Part shown: positions 6,013 through 6,367 of the stretch, one piece after another
Layout: each line of letters begins with the position of its first letter
Position numbering within the stretch: the stretch's first letter is position 1
From: Alphaproteobacteria bacterium
Lineage (GTDB): Bacteria > Pseudomonadota > Alphaproteobacteria > ATCC43930 > CGMCC-115725
DNA: 6,367 nt
Assembly (NCBI GenBank): GCA_030039815.1
Contig: JASHUW010000513.1
Coordinates: 1-6,367 of the forward strand
Direction of reading: 5' to 3'
The notes under the pieces: model-generated
What the model was told of the DNA's origin: nothing
Database searches by the model: none
Seen by the model: the letters and a program-made list of their open reading frames with translations, nothing else
Position numbers and translations under genes: made by a program

Positions 6013-6367
6013 CTATCCCTGCCGACCCAGGATCATATCGGCAATCGCGGCGATATCGTCCAGGGGTAAGACGGGGAGGGGCAGTGACAGGGCCTCATCC
6101 GAGGCCACCGCGACAATGTGCGGATCGTCGGGATAGAGAAACGGCTTTCCGACCGATGGCCGGTGCACTTCGAGTTTCTCGTGGGCATGCGCCTTGAAAC
6201 CCTCGACGAGCAGCAGGTCGACCGGCGCCATGCGCGCCACCAACTCGTCGAGCGACGGCTCGGGCGCCCCGCGCAGCTCGTGCATCAAGGCAAAGCGGCG
6301 CGCCGAGGCGACCATCACCTCGCTCGCCCCGGCCTGGCGGTGCAGCCAGGAATCCTTGCCTGGCTTG
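6013..6367 (-). CDS. mobB: molybdopterin-guanine dinucleotide biosynthesis protein MobB (5' end beyond window)
   Basis: The frame is open to the right edge of the window, so this is the C-terminal part (about 117 residues) of a gene that starts outside. A GTG/ATG pair at 6313-6318 is internal, because the residues before it read KPGKDSWLHRQAGASE, a block typical of MobB between the P-loop and the core. Also visible are SARRFALMHELRG, PVDLLLVEGFK (the Walker B-like segment) and HEKLEVHRPS. MobB is a small GTP-binding protein thought to assist MobA in attaching GMP to molybdopterin for bis-MGD enzymes such as DMSO reductase-family proteins. A full protein has about 170 residues, so roughly 55-60, including the Walker A GTP-binding loop, are unseen. 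It ends six bases before the moeA ATG. mobA is a likely upstream neighbour by family habit, but it is not visible here. Confidence 0.92.
   Translation of the reverse strand, partial: KPGKDSWLHRQAGASEVMVASARRFALMHELRGAPEPSLDELVARMAPVDLLLVEGFKAHAHEKLEVHRPSVGKPFLYPDDPHIVAVASDEALSLPLPVLPLDDIAAIADMILGRQG

Noticed and set aside
6313..6318. GTG/ATG pair as the true start of mobB.
   Set aside because: The frame stays open to the window edge, and the upstream residues match the conserved MobB block, so these codons are internal and the gene is cut by the window.

Overview
The window is about 6.4 kb of GC-rich, densely coding chromosomal DNA. It looks alphaproteobacterial, and Hyphomicrobiales (Rhizobiales) or a near relative is the best guess. 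This rests on the style of the IlvE protein, the FecR plus CHASE2-cyclase gene pair, the mobB-moeA-moaD-moaE order, heavy G/C use at third codon positions and many Ala/Arg-rich shadow frames. The genus cannot be fixed from the window. No mobile element, CRISPR array, tRNA, rRNA or phage gene was seen.

Layout. (1) 3-920 (+): a complete branched-chain aminotransferase (ilvE). (2) 921-1136: a 216-base gap with one possible short hairpin after ilvE and no convincing promoter. (3) 1137-4023 (+): a two-gene unit. The first gene encodes an exported FecR-domain protein. Ten bases later, from a TTG codon, comes a membrane class III adenylate cyclase with an extracytoplasmic CHASE2 sensor. (4) 4030-6367 (-): a tightly packed molybdenum-cofactor operon read right to left, mobB (5' end beyond the window), moeA, moaD, moaE. 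It meets the cyclase gene tail to tail with only six bases between the stop codons.

How the genes work together. The FecR-like protein would sit in the periplasm beside the CHASE2 sensor of the cyclase, and both are probably made from one transcript. The cyclase keeps all six catalytic positions of a class IIIb (Lys/Thr) enzyme, so it should make cAMP. MoaD and MoaE are the two subunits of molybdopterin synthase, which puts the dithiolene sulfurs into cyclic pyranopterin monophosphate. MoeA inserts molybdate into adenylylated molybdopterin, and MobB is a GTP-binding accessory to guanine-dinucleotide cofactor formation. ilvE has no evident functional link to either group.

Most of the window is well-known housekeeping or accessory metabolism. 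I do not see a clearly new biological system. The parts most worth a second look are the FecR/CHASE2-cyclase pair, the conserved-looking C-terminal tail of the cyclase, and the moaD terminal Gly-Gly codons serving as the moaE ribosome binding site.
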